Positions 16,525 through 25,767 of a stretch of 64,000 nucleotides of DNA are shown in pieces. Numbering within the stretch: the first letter of the stretch is position 1; the number at the start of each line of letters is the position of its first letter. Origin of the DNA: GCA-003244245 sp963823755 (lineage in GTDB: Bacteria > Actinomycetota > Actinomycetes > Mycobacteriales > Pseudonocardiaceae); NCBI GenBank assembly GCA_963823755.1, contig CAWGMP010000003.1, positions 62,001 to 126,000 of the forward strand, given 5' to 3'. Made by a program: the position numbers and the translations under genes. The notes under the pieces are model-generated. The model was given only the letters and a program-made list of their open reading frames with translations. It did no database searches and had not been told where the DNA came from.

Positions 16525-18276
16525 ATGATCTATCGGTTCGCCACGCGACCCTTCGTCCGTGCTATCGCAGTGCTGCTGCTGGTTGTCCTTGCCGGTGGCT
16601 GCGAAACCAGTCCGGTGCCGCCAACCGGAAGCACCGCACAAACCACCGGCAGCCCCGAATGGACGAAACATCTCCATCAGTTCGATGAAGGCTATTTCGC
16701 GCTGAACCCGACGTTCGCCGTCCAGCAAGGGCGCCACGAATATGATGGGCGTTTGCCGGACTGGAGCGCAGCGGGCATTCATGCCGCAGTGCAGTGGCTG
16801 CATACCCAGCGGACGCAGGCTGACGCGTTCGACCAGAACGCGCTGAGCGCTGAACAGCGCTTCGAGCGGCAATACCTGCTGTCGCGCATCGACGCCGAGC
16901 TGTTCTGGCTGGAAGAAGCGGAGCAGCCGTTCGTCAACCCGGATTTCTATCTCGGCAACCTCGACCCGAGTGTTTATCTCACACGTCCCTACGCCCCGGT
17001 TCAGACGCGCCTAGCGGCCTTCATCGGCTACGCACGTGCGGTACCCGCGGCAGCTGAGCAGATTCGAGCAAACCTGCGCACGCCGCTACCGAAGAGTTTC
17101 ATCAAGTACGGCGTTGATGGCTTCGGCGGTTTCCCGGACTTCTATCGCAAAGATGTGCCAAAAGTTTTTGCCGAGGCGAAGGACCCTGCGCTGCAGGCCG
17201 AGCTGGCGAGCGTGATCGAGCCGGCGGCGCGGGCGATGCAGGGTCTCGCAGACTGGCTTAACAACAGCCTGCCGACGGCAACCGAGAACTTCGCGCTCGG
17301 TCCGACGAAGTTCGCCGACATGCTGCGTATGACCGAGCGCGTCACCACACCACTCGCCGAGCTGGAGAGGGTGGGCCGCGCCGATCTCGCGCGCAACCTC
17401 GCCGCGCTCAAGCAGGCCTGCGCCGAATTTCGGCCGGGCGGGGCGATCGAAGCCTGCATCGCCACCGTGGCAGCAGACAAGCCGAGCGGCGGCGCGGTGG
17501 AAGGCGCGCGCTCTCAGCTCAGCACGCTGCACCAGTTCATCGTCGACCACGATCTTGTCAGCATTCCCGGTACGGAACAGGCGCTGGTCGCGGAAGCGCC
17601 ACCGTATCAGAGATCGAACTTCGCGTATATCGACATCCCCGGCCCCTATGACAAAGGTATGCCCTCAGTCTATTACATCGCGCCGCCCGATCCGTCGTGG
17701 TCCAAGGCCGATCAGGACGCCTACGTGCCGGGCAAATCGATCCTGCTGTTCACTTCGGTACACGAAGTCTGGCCCGGGCATTTCGTGCAGTTCCTGCACG
17801 CGAACCGGTCGCCCTTCGAATTCGGACAGCTGTTCGTCGGGTACGCCTATTCGGAAGGTTGGGCACATTACACCGAGGAAATGATGTGGGAAGCGGGTCT
17901 CGGTAACGGCGCACCAGAGGCGCACATCGGCCAGCTCAGCGAGGCACTGCTGCGCGATGTGCGCTTCCTGTGCGCAATCGGCATGCACACACAGGGCATG
18001 AGCACAGCGAGCTGCGAGACGATGTTCCGCGAACAGGCTTATCAGGATCCGGGAAGCGCGCGCCAGCAGGCGGCGCGCGGCACGTACGACCCAGCCTATC
18101 TCAATTACACCATGGGTAAGTTGATGATCCGCAAACTACGAGCAGACTGGACCGCGACCCACGGCGGACGGGCCGGCTGGCACGCGTTCCACGACCGCTT
18201 CCTGTCTTACGGCGGCCCACCGATCCCGCTAGTACGCGAGCAAATGCTGGGCACCGCGAAGGGAGACCTGTTCTAA
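16525..18276 (+). CDS. DUF885 lipoprotein, putative zinc peptidase (candidate transferred gene)
   Basis: A 583-aa secreted lipoprotein. The N-terminus is a signal peptide with a lipobox ending LAGGC (Cys about residue 28). The DUF885 core includes the HEVWPGH motif (HExxPGH), predicted to bind zinc as in M3/M32-like peptidases, followed by GWAHYTEEMMWE. Homologues I recall are common in Sphingomonadales and Xanthomonadales. The codon pattern (frequent GAA, TTC/GCG runs, fewer GTG/CTC) differs from the flanking genes. The ATG at 16525 has AGGGGG upstream. Role: probably peptide or protein processing at the outer face of the membrane. Transfer from a proteobacterium is inference. Confidence 0.85.
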   Translation: MIYRFATRPFVRAIAVLLLVVLAGGCETSPVPPTGSTAQTTGSPEWTKHLHQFDEGYFALNPTFAVQQGRHEYDGRLPDWSAAGIHAAVQWLHTQRTQADAFDQNALSAEQRFERQYLLSRIDAELFWLEEAEQPFVNPDFYLGNLDPSVYLTRPYAPVQTRLAAFIGYARAVPAAAEQIRANLRTPLPKSFIKYGVDGFGGFPDFYRKDVPKVFAEAKDPALQAELASVIEPAARAMQGLADWLNNSLPTATENFALGPTKFADMLRMTERVTTPLAELERVGRADLARNLAALKQACAEFRPGGAIEACIATVAADKPSGGAVEGARSQLSTLHQFIVDHDLVSIPGTEQALVAEAPPYQRSNFAYIDIPGPYDKGMPSVYYIAPPDPSWSKADQDAYVPGKSILLFTSVHEVWPGHFVQFLHANRSPFEFGQLFVGYAYSEGWAHYTEEMMWEAGLGNGAPEAHIGQLSEALLRDVRFLCAIGMHTQGMSTASCETMFREQAYQDPGSARQQAARGTYDPAYLNYTMGKLMIRKLRADWTATHGGRAGWHAFHDRFLSYGGPPIPLVREQMLGTAKGDLF

Positions 18277-18282
18277 GTCAGA

Positions 18283-18525
18283 CCGACGGTCGCCGCGCAC
18301 CGGTCAGCGGCATGAGTGCCCGGTTCGGCACCGCGGAGGAACACTCCACGACCTCGGTCCCGGGTCCGATGGTGCCGAATGCGCGATTCAGCTCGACAGC
18401 TCACCGTGCGCCCGTAGAATCGATCGAACCCGGCCAGCGAGGAGTGTGACGAACTCGGTGCCTGCCGCATCGACGCCCGGCTGTAGTAGGCGGCCGGGGT
18501 CCGGGCCCGGCTGCCCCAACGCACC
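18283..18525 (-). pseudogene. Possible broken short gene (two protein-like frames)
   Basis: Reading the minus strand, one frame ends in DAAGTEFVTLLAGRVRSILR plus a few residues (stop near 18388). A second frame continues with AVELNRAFGTIGPGTEVVEC and ends ...NRALMPLTGARRPSV at about 18288. Both have actinobacterial third-position bias and abut each other, as expected after a frameshift. I do not recognise the family. Chance coding potential in high-GC DNA is a real alternative. Confidence 0.25.
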
Positions 18526-18540
18526 GCTGTGGACGATGTG

Positions 18541-19881
18541 ATGGACGTCCTGCGCGATGTCTGGGATCTGTTCGGGGGCCTGTTCGGCTTGGCCGCGCTG
18601 ACCGCAGGCACCTTCATCTTCGTCGCCGGCGAGTTCGCCCTCACCACCCTGGAACGCAGCACAGTCGACGCACACGTGCAGCAGGTTGGCGACCGCCGGG
18701 CCCGGCAGGTCCAGCGCGCCCGCAGCACGCTGTCCTTCCAGCTATCCGGGGCTCAGGTCGGTATTACGATCACCACCCTGCTCACCGGTTACGTCGCGCA
18801 GCCGGCCATCGCCAGGTTGACCCGGCCCGGCCTGCAAGCCGTCGGGCTGCCCGCGAGCGCCGCTGACGGAGTGTCCTTGGCGATCGGGTTGGCGCTGGCC
18901 ACCGCTTTGTCGATGGTGTTCGGTGAGCTCATCCCGCAGAATCTCGCCATCTCGCGGCCGCTGCAGACCGCCCGGCAGGTCGCTGGAGTACTCAATGCGT
19001 TCTCGATCGCGTTCCGTTGGCTGATCTCCGCGCTGAACGGCACGGCGAACTGGATCGTCCGCCGGGTGGGCGTCGAACCGGCCGAGGATCTGCGCTCTGC
19101 CCGCTCACCGCAGGAGCTCGGTTCCTTGGTTCGCAACAGCGCCCAGCACGGCACCCTCGATGAGGGAACCGCGAACCTGCTGGATCGTTCGCTGCGCTTC
19201 GGTGAGCGCACCGCTGACGAGTTGATGACCCCTCGGGTGCGAGTAGAGGCGCTTCGAACCGGGGAGACGGTGCTCGCTCTGGTGGAGGCCACGCGGCGGA
19301 CCGGGTTTTCCCGCTTCCCGGTCTACGGCAGCGACCTCGACGACGTGCGTGGCGTGGTGCACGTCAAGCAGGCTTTCGCGGTGGCGTCCGACCAGCGGGC
19401 GGTTTCCCGGGTCGGCACGCTGGCCAGCCCAGTTCCCACCGTGCCGAGCTCACTGGACGGCGATGCGCTGCTCGACCGGCTACGGGGGCAAGGATTACAA
19501 GTCGCGATCGTGGTCGACGAGTACGGCGGTACCGCGGGCATCGTCACCCTCGAGGACCTGGTGGAGGAGATAGTCGGTGACGTCCGCGACGAGCACGATC
19601 CGCTAGAGGTCTCCCGGGTTCAATCACTGGGTAGGCAGAGCTGGCGAGTCTCCGGGTTGTTACGAGCAGACGAGGTGGCCGACGCCGTGGGGTTCGTGAT
19701 GCCCGAGGGCGACTACGAGACAGTCGCCGGGCTGGTGCTGGAACGGCTGGGCCGCATCCCCGATGTCGGTGACGAAGTCACGGTCGAGGGGTGGCAGCTG
19801 ACCGTGCTGCGGATGGACCGCCGTCGCATCGCAGATCTGTGCCTCACTCGGACCGCGCTCGCTGAGCAGGTGACTCCGTGA
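18541..19881 (+). CDS. CNNM/CBS-domain membrane protein (hemolysin/CorC family)
   Basis: About 446 aa. An N-terminal CNNM transmembrane domain (segments around FGLAALTAGTFIFVAGEFAL and VSLAIGLALATALSMVFGELIP) is followed by a cytoplasmic CBS pair (MTPRVRVEAL and VAIVVDEYGGTAGIVTLEDLVEEIVGDVRDE) and a C-terminal CorC/HlyC domain. Proteins of this family are linked to magnesium or cobalt transport; the hemolysin name is historical. The start is ATG 18541 or GTG 18529, neither with a clear ribosome binding site. The stop overlaps the start of the next paralogue by 4 nt, so the two are co-translated. Confidence 0.88.
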   Translation: MDVLRDVWDLFGGLFGLAALTAGTFIFVAGEFALTTLERSTVDAHVQQVGDRRARQVQRARSTLSFQLSGAQVGITITTLLTGYVAQPAIARLTRPGLQAVGLPASAADGVSLAIGLALATALSMVFGELIPQNLAISRPLQTARQVAGVLNAFSIAFRWLISALNGTANWIVRRVGVEPAEDLRSARSPQELGSLVRNSAQHGTLDEGTANLLDRSLRFGERTADELMTPRVRVEALRTGETVLALVEATRRTGFSRFPVYGSDLDDVRGVVHVKQAFAVASDQRAVSRVGTLASPVPTVPSSLDGDALLDRLRGQGLQVAIVVDEYGGTAGIVTLEDLVEEIVGDVRDEHDPLEVSRVQSLGRQSWRVSGLLRADEVADAVGFVMPEGDYETVAGLVLERLGRIPDVGDEVTVEGWQLTVLRMDRRRIADLCLTRTALAEQVTP

Positions 19882-20930
19882 GTGCCGTCGCGCTGCTCAT
19901 CGCGCTGTTACTGCTCGCAGGCAACGCTTTCTTTGTCGGTGCCGAGTTCGCCCTGATCAGTGCCCGGCGAGAGCGGTTGGAGGCGATGGCCAAGCGCGGG
20001 ATGCAGCGGGCCGGCACAGTGATCCGGGCCGGGGAGAAGCTGCCACTGATGCTGGCCGCAGCACAGCTTGGGATCACCATCAGCTCGCTGGGGCTGGGTT
20101 CGCTCGGCGAACCCGCCATCGCTGCCCAGTTGGAGTGGTTGGCCGGCCCGTTCGAGCTACCTGACACGGCGCTGCACACCGTCGCGTTCATCATCGCGCT
20201 GGGCATCGTCACGGTAGCTCACATCCTGCTCGGCGAGATGGTGCCCAAGAACATCGCCATCGCAGGTCCAGAGCGCACCGCGCTGTGGATGGTGCCGCCG
20301 CTGGTCGCCTTCATGCGGGTGACGCGACCCGCCATTGCGCTGTTCAGCCAGGCCGCCAGGCTGGTTCTGCACCTCTTCGGTGTCCAGCTCCGCGACGAAC
20401 TGGACAGTGCATACAGTCCCGACGAGCTGGCCAACCTGATCGCCGACTCCAGCCGCGAAGGGCTGCTAGACAGCCAAGAGCACCGCAGACTGACTCAGAC
20501 CTTGTCCACGAGGGAGCGGACCGTCGCCGACGTCCTGATCCCGATCTCCGGGTTGACCACAGTTCCCGCCGAACCCACCCTTGGTGACATCGAGCGCGCC
20601 GTGGCCCAGACTGGTTTTTCGCGCTTCCCGCTGTGCCGTGGTGAACGGGGAGCCGACGAGCAGTTGGTGGGTTATCTGCACGTCAAGGATGTGCTGGAGC
20701 TGCTCGGCAGGCCGCAGGACACCCCGGTACCCTCGGGCAGCGCCCGCCCGCTGCCCGAGGTGCAGTCCACCGCCAAGCTCGACGATGCGCTGGCCATGCT
20801 GCGCCGTTCCCGTAGCCACCTCGCCCGGGTCGTGGGTCCAGACGGGACCACCCAGGGAGTCGTCGCGCTGGAGGACCTCGTCGAGGAATACGTCGGCACG
20901 GTTCGCGACGCCACCCATGTCTCGGGCTGA
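19878..20930 (+). CDS. CNNM/CBS-domain membrane protein, second paralogue
   Basis: A 350-aa paralogue of the upstream gene. It starts at a GTG within the GTGA overlap. It keeps the CNNM domain (LLAGNAFFVGAEFALISARR, LAHILLGEMVPKN-like AHILLGEMVPKNIAIAGPE) and the CBS pair ending GVVALEDLVEEYVGTVRD. It stops there and lacks the C-terminal CorC/HlyC domain of its partner. The paired long-plus-short arrangement suggests a heteromeric complex, which is inference. Confidence 0.88.
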   Translation: MSAVALLIALLLLAGNAFFVGAEFALISARRERLEAMAKRGMQRAGTVIRAGEKLPLMLAAAQLGITISSLGLGSLGEPAIAAQLEWLAGPFELPDTALHTVAFIIALGIVTVAHILLGEMVPKNIAIAGPERTALWMVPPLVAFMRVTRPAIALFSQAARLVLHLFGVQLRDELDSAYSPDELANLIADSSREGLLDSQEHRRLTQTLSTRERTVADVLIPISGLTTVPAEPTLGDIERAVAQTGFSRFPLCRGERGADEQLVGYLHVKDVLELLGRPQDTPVPSGSARPLPEVQSTAKLDDALAMLRRSRSHLARVVGPDGTTQGVVALEDLVEEYVGTVRDATHVSG

Positions 20931-20972
20931 CCCCGACCGGGATCCCGATGCTCGGAGAGCGTGCCAACACCG

Positions 20973-23894
20973 TCACGACGTGAAGACCTCGGTCGGAGGA
21001 GGGCAGGAGCACATGAGGTTGCGGTCTCCGTGGGCCTGGTCGATGCGGCGCACCAGCGGCCACACCTTGGGTGTCGCTCGGCCCATCGGGTAGGCCGCAA
21101 GCTCCCGGCTGTAGGGATGGTCCCACTTGTCGGCCAGGCAACTTGCGGTGTGCGGCGCGCACCGCAGTGGGTTGTCCTCGGCGGGCCACTCCCCCTCGGC
21201 CACCCGGTCGATCTCGTCCCGGATCGCGATCATGGCGTCGCAGAAGCGGTCCAGCTCAGCAAGGCCCTCACTTTCGGTGGGTTCGACCATCAGGGTGCCA
21301 GACACTGGAAACGACGTCGTCGGGGCATGCAGTCCGTAGTCGGCCAGCCGCTTGGCGACGTCCTCGACGGTGACTCCGGTGGCCTTGGTGATCGGTCGCA
21401 GGTCCAGGATGCATTCGTGGGCGACCAGTCCAGCGAGACCCCCTCGCGGGGTCGAGCCATCAGCACAGCTGCCGGCGTAGAGCACTGGGAAGTGCTGCTC
21501 CAGGCGCCGGGCGACGTAGTTCGCGGCCGCCACTGCAGTGAGCGTGGCACGACGCAGGCCGCCGGCCCCCATCATCCGGATGTACGCCCAGCAGATCGGC
21601 AGGATCGACGCGCTACCCCACGGTGCCGCGGCCACCGGGCCTACTGCAGCGTCGGGGACCGTCTCCGGGTGCCCTGGCAGGAAGGGCGCCAGGTGGGCCC
21701 GCACGCCGATCGGTCCCACTCCCGGCCCACCGCCACCGTGCGGAATGCAGAACGTCTTGTGCAAGTTGAGGTGGCTGACGTCGGCGCCGAAACGGCCTGG
21801 CCGGGCCAGCCCGAGCAGCGCGTTGAGGTTGGCCCCGTCGACGTAGACCTGCCCGCCGACGTCGTGCACCAGCGCGCACACCTTCACCACACCCGGCTCG
21901 TAAACCCCGTGCGTGGACGGGTAGGTGATCATGATCGCGGCCAGTTCGGCGCCGTGCTCGGCGATCTTCGTGCGGAGCTCGTCGAGGTTTACGTCGCCGT
22001 TGCGGTCACAGCCGACGGTCACGACGCGCATCCCGGCCATCACCGCTGAGGCTGCGTTGGTGCCATGCGCGCTGGACGGAATGAGACAGACGTCGCGACC
22101 GGTCTCGCCACGGCTACGGTGGTAGGCGCGAATCGCCAGCAGGCCGGCGAACTCGCCCTGGCTGCCGGCGTTGGGCTGCAGGCTGACCGCGTCGTAACCG
22201 GTCAGCGCGGCCAGCCAGCGCTCCAGGTCGCTGACCACTTCGAGCAAGCCCTGCGCGTCCTCGCGGGGCGCGAAAGGGTGCAGCTCGGCGAATTGCGGCC
22301 AGCTGATCGGCTCCATTTCAGCCGTGGCGTTGAGCTTCATCGTGCAGGAACCCAGCGGGATCATGCTCCGGTCCAGCGCGACGTCCTTGTCGGCCAGCAT
22401 GCGCAGGTAGCGCAACAGCTCCGTCTCGCTGCGGTAGGCGGAGAATACCGGGTGGACAAGGAACGGGGAGGTCCGCCGCAACGCAGCAGGGATGGCGTCC
22501 GGAGTCTGGCTGTCGAGGATGTCGGGATCTGCTGCAGGCATGCCGAAAGCGCCCCACACCACGCGCAGATGCTCCCGGGTGGTGGTCTCGGCGCAGCTGA
22601 TCCCGACGTGATCGGCGCCGGCCTGCCGCAGGTCCACGCCGGCCTCACGAGCGGCGCGAACCACCTCGGCGGACCGGCCAGGAACTTTGGCTAACACCGT
22701 GTCGAAAAACGCATCGGACACCACCTCGATGCCGCCGCCGCGTAAACCAGCGGCCAGCACCGCGGCCATCCGGTGCGCCCGCCACGCGATGCCCCGTAGC
22801 CCCTCAGGTCCGTGGTACACCGCGTACATCGAGGCCATCACCGCCAGCAGCACCTGCGCGGTGCAGATATTGCTGGTGGCCTTCTCCCGGCGGATGTGCT
22901 GCTCACGGGTCTGCAGCGCCAGGCGCAACGCCGGTGACCCATCGGCGTCGCGGGACACGCCGACCAGCCGGCCGGGCAGCAGGCGCTCCAGGCCGCTACG
23001 GACCGCAAGATAGGCGGCGTGCGGGCCGCCGAAGCCCAGCGGCACACCGAAGCGCTGGGTGGATCCGATCGCGACGTCGGCACCGATCTCGCCAGGCGGT
23101 CGCAACACGGTCAGCGCCAGCGGGTCGGCTGCGACGCCTACCATGGCGCCGCGCTGGTGGACCTGCTCGACCAGCTTCGCGTGGTCGCGCACTGCCCCGG
23201 AAGCGCCCGGGTAGGACAGCAGTACACCGAAGAACTCGCCCTGGGGCAGCACCGAGCCTGCCCCAGGGCCGTCCAGCTCTGCGACATGCAGCTCGATGCC
23301 CAGCGGCTCGGCACGGGTAGCCAGCACGGCCAGCGTCTGCGGCAACGTGTCCGCGTCCACCACGAATCGCGATGAGGTGACCCGGCTTGCCCTGCGCAGC
23401 AGAGTCATCGCCTCGGCGGCCGCGGTGGCCTCGTCGAGCAATGAGGCATTGGCAACCGGCAGACCGGTGAGGTCGCCGATCATCGTCTGGAAGTTGAGCA
23501 GGGCCTCCAGCCGACCTTGGGAGATCTCCGGCTGATAAGGCGTGTAGGCGGTATACCACGCCGGGTTCTCCAGCACCGATCGGCGGATCACCGGTGGAGT
23601 CACCGTGCCGTGATACCCCATCCCGATCATCGGCACTCGCGGATGGCAGCGGGCAGCCCGTTCGCGCAGCTCAGCCAAGACCTGCACCTCGGTGGCCGGA
23701 GCAGGCAAGGCAGGAACGGCGTCCCGATCGGCAAGAGCGGCTGGCAGCGCACGCTGTGCGAGCTGCTCCAGCGACTCCACACCGATGAGGTCCAGCATCG
23801 TAGCCAGTTCGGCCACGCGCGGCCCGATGTGCCGGTCGGCAAACGGAGTGCCATGCTCCAACTCGGACAATGAGCGCCGATCGGGAGTATCCAT
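20973..23894 (-). CDS. gcvP: Glycine dehydrogenase (decarboxylating), P-protein
   Basis: A 973-aa full-length P-protein of the glycine cleavage system, with fused N- and C-terminal halves. FADRHIGPRV is at the N-terminus. The pyridoxal-phosphate lysine motif NLHKTFCIPHGGGGPGVGP lies in the C-terminal half, and GSCTMKLNATAEM before it. The ATG at 23894 has GGAGGT with a 6-nt spacer. The long leader upstream contains a tandem glycine riboswitch, so expression should rise with glycine. gcvT and gcvH are not in the window. Position next to the MerR/DUF151/FtsR/GarA block matches M. tuberculosis, where GarA controls glutamate metabolism. Confidence 0.96.
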   Translation of the reverse strand: MDTPDRRSLSELEHGTPFADRHIGPRVAELATMLDLIGVESLEQLAQRALPAALADRDAVPALPAPATEVQVLAELRERAARCHPRVPMIGMGYHGTVTPPVIRRSVLENPAWYTAYTPYQPEISQGRLEALLNFQTMIGDLTGLPVANASLLDEATAAAEAMTLLRRASRVTSSRFVVDADTLPQTLAVLATRAEPLGIELHVAELDGPGAGSVLPQGEFFGVLLSYPGASGAVRDHAKLVEQVHQRGAMVGVAADPLALTVLRPPGEIGADVAIGSTQRFGVPLGFGGPHAAYLAVRSGLERLLPGRLVGVSRDADGSPALRLALQTREQHIRREKATSNICTAQVLLAVMASMYAVYHGPEGLRGIAWRAHRMAAVLAAGLRGGGIEVVSDAFFDTVLAKVPGRSAEVVRAAREAGVDLRQAGADHVGISCAETTTREHLRVVWGAFGMPAADPDILDSQTPDAIPAALRRTSPFLVHPVFSAYRSETELLRYLRMLADKDVALDRSMIPLGSCTMKLNATAEMEPISWPQFAELHPFAPREDAQGLLEVVSDLERWLAALTGYDAVSLQPNAGSQGEFAGLLAIRAYHRSRGETGRDVCLIPSSAHGTNAASAVMAGMRVVTVGCDRNGDVNLDELRTKIAEHGAELAAIMITYPSTHGVYEPGVVKVCALVHDVGGQVYVDGANLNALLGLARPGRFGADVSHLNLHKTFCIPHGGGGPGVGPIGVRAHLAPFLPGHPETVPDAAVGPVAAAPWGSASILPICWAYIRMMGAGGLRRATLTAVAAANYVARRLEQHFPVLYAGSCADGSTPRGGLAGLVAHECILDLRPITKATGVTVEDVAKRLADYGLHAPTTSFPVSGTLMVEPTESEGLAELDRFCDAMIAIRDEIDRVAEGEWPAEDNPLRCAPHTASCLADKWDHPYSRELAAYPMGRATPKVWPLVRRIDQAHGDRNLMCSCPPPTEVFTS

Positions 23895-23943
23895 GCAGTA
23901 ACCTCCGGACGTCAGAGTCGAACCGCCGGGCACGATGCCCGAT

Positions 23944-24165
23944 CGGTGCCTCCCCCTCTGTCCCTGCCGGACCCGGCTGCGCCGAGAACGAGCGCCTGAG
24001 AGCTTCGCCAGCACATCGCGCTGGCTTTCCCCGTCGGCGGGTAACTCGCGTCACCACTTTCCAGAGGTGTCTGACCCGCGCGGTCTTGGTCGCCTGAGAG
24101 TTTCCGGGGAGGATTTGCTCCTTCGGCGCCCGGACAGCTATGGCCGAGGGCTCTCCCGCGCGGGA
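23944..24165 (-). ncRNA. Tandem glycine riboswitch upstream of gcvP
   Basis: Two consecutive aptamer-like units on the minus strand. The 5' unit (about 24058-24165) begins GCGGGAGAGCCC and contains CGCCGAAGGAGCAAATC, ACTCTCAGGC and TCAGACACCTCTGGAAAG. The 3' unit (about 23944-24050) has GCGAAGCTCTCAGGCGC and closes with GGACAGAGGGGG. These conserved blocks and the tandem layout are diagnostic of glycine riboswitches. The start of gcvP is about 50 nt after the second unit. Control is probably activation by glycine; no terminator hairpin was assigned. Confidence 0.9.
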
Positions 24166-24253
24166 TTAGCGACTACCGCACTAGCTTACCGTGGAGGCAA
24201 CCCTTCGACGCTCCCGGCAGGCCGTTGTGACCGTCTACACAGCGTGGGATCCG

Positions 24254-24877
24254 TCAGCTGATCCGGCGGGCCCGGCGGCGCTTGGTGAGCTCGTCTTCGG
24301 GAGTTGCCGCGACGTGGCCGCCATCGGCGCGCTCAGGGGGAAACTGGCTGATCGATCCGGAGATCTCCTTCATCGCACCACTGACGGCAATGCCGAACAC
24401 GCCCTGCCCACCCTGCAGCAGATCCACCACCTCCTCGGGGGAGGTGCACTCGTAGACCGTGGTGCCGTCGCTGAACAGCGTGATGCGGGCTAGGTCGTGC
24501 ACTCCTCGACAGCGCAGGTGTTCCACCGCCACGCGGATGTTCTGCAACGAGACCCCGGCATCCAGCAGCCGTTTGACCACCTTGAGAACCAGAATGTCCT
24601 TGAACGAATACAACCGCTGACTGCCTGACCCGGAGGCACCGCGAATCGACGGCACCACCAAGCTGGTGCGCGCCCAGTAGTCCAGCTGACGGTAGGTGAT
24701 CCCGGTGATCTGGCATGCCACCGGACCGCGATAGCCGAGGAGATGGTCCATCACTCCGTGGGGGTCGGCCAAAATCGAGTCCGGGAACAGGGTGCCTTGA
24801 TCGGCCGGTTCACCAGCGCTGGACTGCTCAACGTCATATGCCGGGTTGCCCGCTCCACCGTGCGGTCGGTCGACCAC
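24254..24877 (-). CDS. MerR family regulator (Rv1830-like)
   Basis: A 207-aa regulator. The winged-helix part is central: ACQITGITYRQLDYWARTSL, then SGSQRLYSFKDILVLKVVKRLLDAGVSLQNIR. A C-terminal sensory-type segment (LFSDGTTVYECTSPEEVVDLLQGGQGVFGIAV) follows. The GTG at 24877 has GGAGG 6 nt upstream, giving VVDRPHGGAG; earlier in-frame codons lack a ribosome binding site. Its place between gcvP and the DUF151 nuclease matches Rv1830. The effector and targets are unknown. Confidence 0.88.
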   Translation of the reverse strand: MVDRPHGGAGNPAYDVEQSSAGEPADQGTLFPDSILADPHGVMDHLLGYRGPVACQITGITYRQLDYWARTSLVVPSIRGASGSGSQRLYSFKDILVLKVVKRLLDAGVSLQNIRVAVEHLRCRGVHDLARITLFSDGTTVYECTSPEEVVDLLQGGQGVFGIAVSGAMKEISGSISQFPPERADGGHVAATPEDELTKRRRARRIS

Positions 24878-25088
24878 CCAATGCCTCCCACGCCGTGCGC
24901 TGGTCACCGGTGAACAGCGACCCGCGGCGCATTCTCCGGCCGTTCGGGGCGAATCACACCGGCGCGACTCACTGTGAGGATTGACGGTAGGCGCCGCGGG
25001 CATGCCGGTCAATGCGGCGCGCGGGAGAGTCTCACCCTCAACCTCAGCTCGAGGCGACATCCGTCGGTGTCCACCGTGACAGTGTCGA

Positions 25089-25562
25089 TCAGGTGTCCGC
25101 TCCGCGGAAGTCCTCCGGGGAGACCGAGTCGAGGAACTCCCGGAACCTCTCGACTTCGTTCTCCTGCTCATCCGGGATGATCAGGCCAGCCTCGGAGAGC
25201 ACCGATTCCTCGGCGTGGATTGGCACTCCGACCCGCAACGCCAGAGCGACCGAGTCGCTCGGCCGGGCCGAGACCCGTACGTTGCCCTCGAAGACCAGCT
25301 CTGCGAAGAAGGTGCCTTCTTGTAGTTCGGTGATCCGGACTTGTTTCAGCTCGCCACCTAGCGCGCTGATCACATCCCGGAGCAGGTCGTGGGTCATCGG
25401 CCGGGCCGGTTGCACACCCTGCTGCTCCAGGGCAATAGCGGTCGCCTCGCCCGACCCGATCCAGATCGGCAGGTAGCGCTCGCCCTCGGCCTCCCGCAGC
25501 AGCAGGATCGGCTGGTTAGCCGGCAACTCCACCCGGACCCCGACGACACGCATCTCGCTCAT
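25089..25562 (-). CDS. Bifunctional nuclease family protein (DUF151, Rv1829-like)
   Basis: A 157-aa protein of the BFN/DUF151 family. Conserved parts are LREAEGERYLPIWIGSGEA, RPMTHDLLRDVISALG, VRITELQEGTFFAELVF and SARPSDSVALALRVGVPI. Plant and bacterial members show DNase and RNase activity in the literature; the physiological role is open. The ATG at 25562 has GGAGG upstream (9-nt spacer). The gene sits in the conserved MerR-DUF151-FtsR-GarA block. Confidence 0.9.
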   Translation of the reverse strand: MSEMRVVGVRVELPANQPILLLREAEGERYLPIWIGSGEATAIALEQQGVQPARPMTHDLLRDVISALGGELKQVRITELQEGTFFAELVFEGNVRVSARPSDSVALALRVGVPIHAEESVLSEAGLIIPDEQENEVERFREFLDSVSPEDFRGADT

Positions 25563-25767
25563 CGCGTTGCGCCTCCCTCCCGCCGCACCCTGTGGTCTGG
25601 GTGCCTCGAGGATCGTCGTGCTCGGCGGTGGATATGGCACCGGCCGGAGTAACTGTTCAGCCCAGTCACGTCTCCACCATCGCTACCTTCAGACGCTACA
25701 CGCGGCACCGACCCGATGCCGAGTCCCGCGATGGTCCAAATTCACAAGTGGAGCATGCTGCCGGGGC

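Noticed and set aside
20961..22049. 362-codon plus-strand frame opposite gcvP
   Set aside because: Shadow of the P-protein gene; no recognisable domain.
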